Source: Chryseobacterium taeanense (GTDB lineage: Bacteria; Bacteroidota; Bacteroidia; Flavobacteriales; Weeksellaceae). From it: a DNA stretch of 64,000 bases. The position numbers were made by a program, and so were the translations under genes. The stretch spans positions 186,001 to 250,000 of the forward strand of contig NZ_FNDW01000001.1 of NCBI RefSeq assembly GCF_900099685.1, in the 5' to 3' direction. A model generated the notes under the pieces. It had not been told where the DNA came from. It was given only the letters and a program-made list of their open reading frames with translations, and did not search any database. Below, piece by piece: positions 63,401-64,000 of the stretch; the first letter of the stretch is position 1; every line of letters starts with the position of its first letter.

Positions 63401-64000
63401 TTACTTAAATTCTACGGCTTGGTTCTGTTTGTTTTTTCTGTCTTCTTTTTGCTTTTTGTTTCTCGACTTTTGGAAAATATCCCGGAATTTGTCATAATCC
63501 AGCGTGATGATAAATCCTAATCCTGTTTCCACGATCTGTCCCTGAAGTGCCACCTGATACTCATTCTTACGGTAGGCGCGAAGCATATAACGGCCGTCTT
63601 TTGACAGGCTGTAATCTACCGTCACGTCTCCCGCGATATTGGTCATGTTTTCATTCTGACGCGCTTCGCCTTCCAGCCCGAAATTGCTGCCTACCGAAAC
63701 TTTCAGACGGTCATTCAGAAGTTTTTTACTGATATCAACATTAAGGTCAGTTCTGGTGTTTTTTGTGCCTGAAGAATAATCTTCGGAAGATTCAAGGTCA
63801 AAATTCAGATCAACCCCTTTAATGAGATCAGAGGCAAGATTGTTTAGCTGTTGTGAAAGTATTTTACTCACACTTTGTCTCGCCATCATCTCTCCTGAAA
63901 GACCGGCACCTGATTCAAAAGGATTTTCACCAATAAATCTGTTTAATAAAAGGAGAGCAAAAACCTGTTTGTTCATTTCCGATTCCTGGGTTCTCAGCTG
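63401..64000 (-). CDS. tamB: Translocation and assembly module protein TamB (C-terminal part, truncated by window end)
   Basis: The last 199 codons of the TamB C-terminal (DUF490) domain: LLLNRFIGENPFESG start region, GVDLNFDLESSED, the SVGSNFGLEG strand, and GLGFIITLDYDKFRDIF near the end. The frame is open to the window end. Bridges inner and outer membranes with TamL. Confidence 0.92.
   Translation of the reverse strand, partial: QLRTQESEMNKQVFALLLLNRFIGENPFESGAGLSGEMMARQSVSKILSQQLNNLASDLIKGVDLNFDLESSEDYSSGTKNTRTDLNVDISKKLLNDRLKVSVGSNFGLEGEARQNENMTNIAGDVTVDYSLSKDGRYMLRAYRKNEYQVALQGQIVETGLGFIITLDYDKFRDIFQKSRNKKQKEDRKNKQNQAVEFK

Overview
The window is a chromosomal segment of a low-GC Bacteroidota bacterium, most like Chryseobacterium or a close relative (Weeksellaceae). 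This rests on the Bacteroidota -7 promoter element TAnnTTTG in front of many genes, a type IX secretion sorting domain, two SusC/SusD pairs, the TamL/TamB arrangement, DUF3467 directly after rpoC, and many secreted proteins with a signal peptide ending in AQ. No prophage, insertion sequence, CRISPR array or complete canonical tRNA/rRNA gene was seen. Many real starts lie downstream of a TTG codon that is part of the TAnnTTTG element; those starts were moved to the first sensible ATG or GTG.

Layout: 1-2.5 kb holds the 3' part of rpoC and a DUF3467 gene. 2.6-3.7 kb is a self-contained membrane protein/TetR pair with a perfect palindromic operator. 3.8-7.6 kb is a Crp-family regulator followed by a tight five-gene exported operon (DUF5777 barrel, c-type cytochrome lipoprotein, YceI, ankyrin protein, DOMON protein with T9SS signal). 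A perfect TGTGA-N6-TCACA box sits in front of that operon at activator distance. 7.7-9.0 kb is a nucleotide pyrophosphatase/phosphodiesterase. 9.0-12.4 kb is accessory DNA: repeat-rich spacers, a fibrinogen-domain surface protein, an unknown exported protein, and a divergent promoter region in which both transcripts begin with the same 30-base hairpin element. 12.4-27.4 kb is mostly housekeeping (carboxylesterase, cytoplasmic amylase, dinB, thioredoxin-like lipoprotein, purine nucleoside phosphorylase, lpxK, truA, ABC exporter, DUF2461, SDR with a divergent HxlR regulator).

27.4-33.1 kb is the most disturbed part. It holds a decayed 5' copy of the DUF2461 gene, a SymE-like small toxin gene with a divergent XRE regulator, direct repeats, a tRNA-like T-arm/acceptor structure, and a decayed copy of the groL 3' end that brackets a YHYH-domain gene. 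The groS-groL operon is itself split by a frameshifted four-helix-bundle gene flanked by inverted heptamer repeats. 33-40 kb carries secreted proteins of unknown role, an M1 peptidase, HupE, a toxin-antitoxin pair coupled to DUF6702, and a PAP2 phosphatase. 40-48 kb has acpH-like, radA, a second YceI, pyrG, yidC and rnhB (with a decayed 5' copy of rnhB beside it). 48.4-58.0 kb has two consecutive SusC/SusD pairs, and the window ends with argS, yihY, tamL and the 3' end of tamB.

How genes work together: the Crp regulator and the exported operon look like a regulon for a periplasmic/surface redox module. groS/groL, yidC, tamL/tamB and the T9SS substrate belong to protein folding and envelope assembly. 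The SusC/SusD pairs import unknown polymers. Three places show a fragment of a gene end copied next to the intact gene, which is a recurrent theme of this window.
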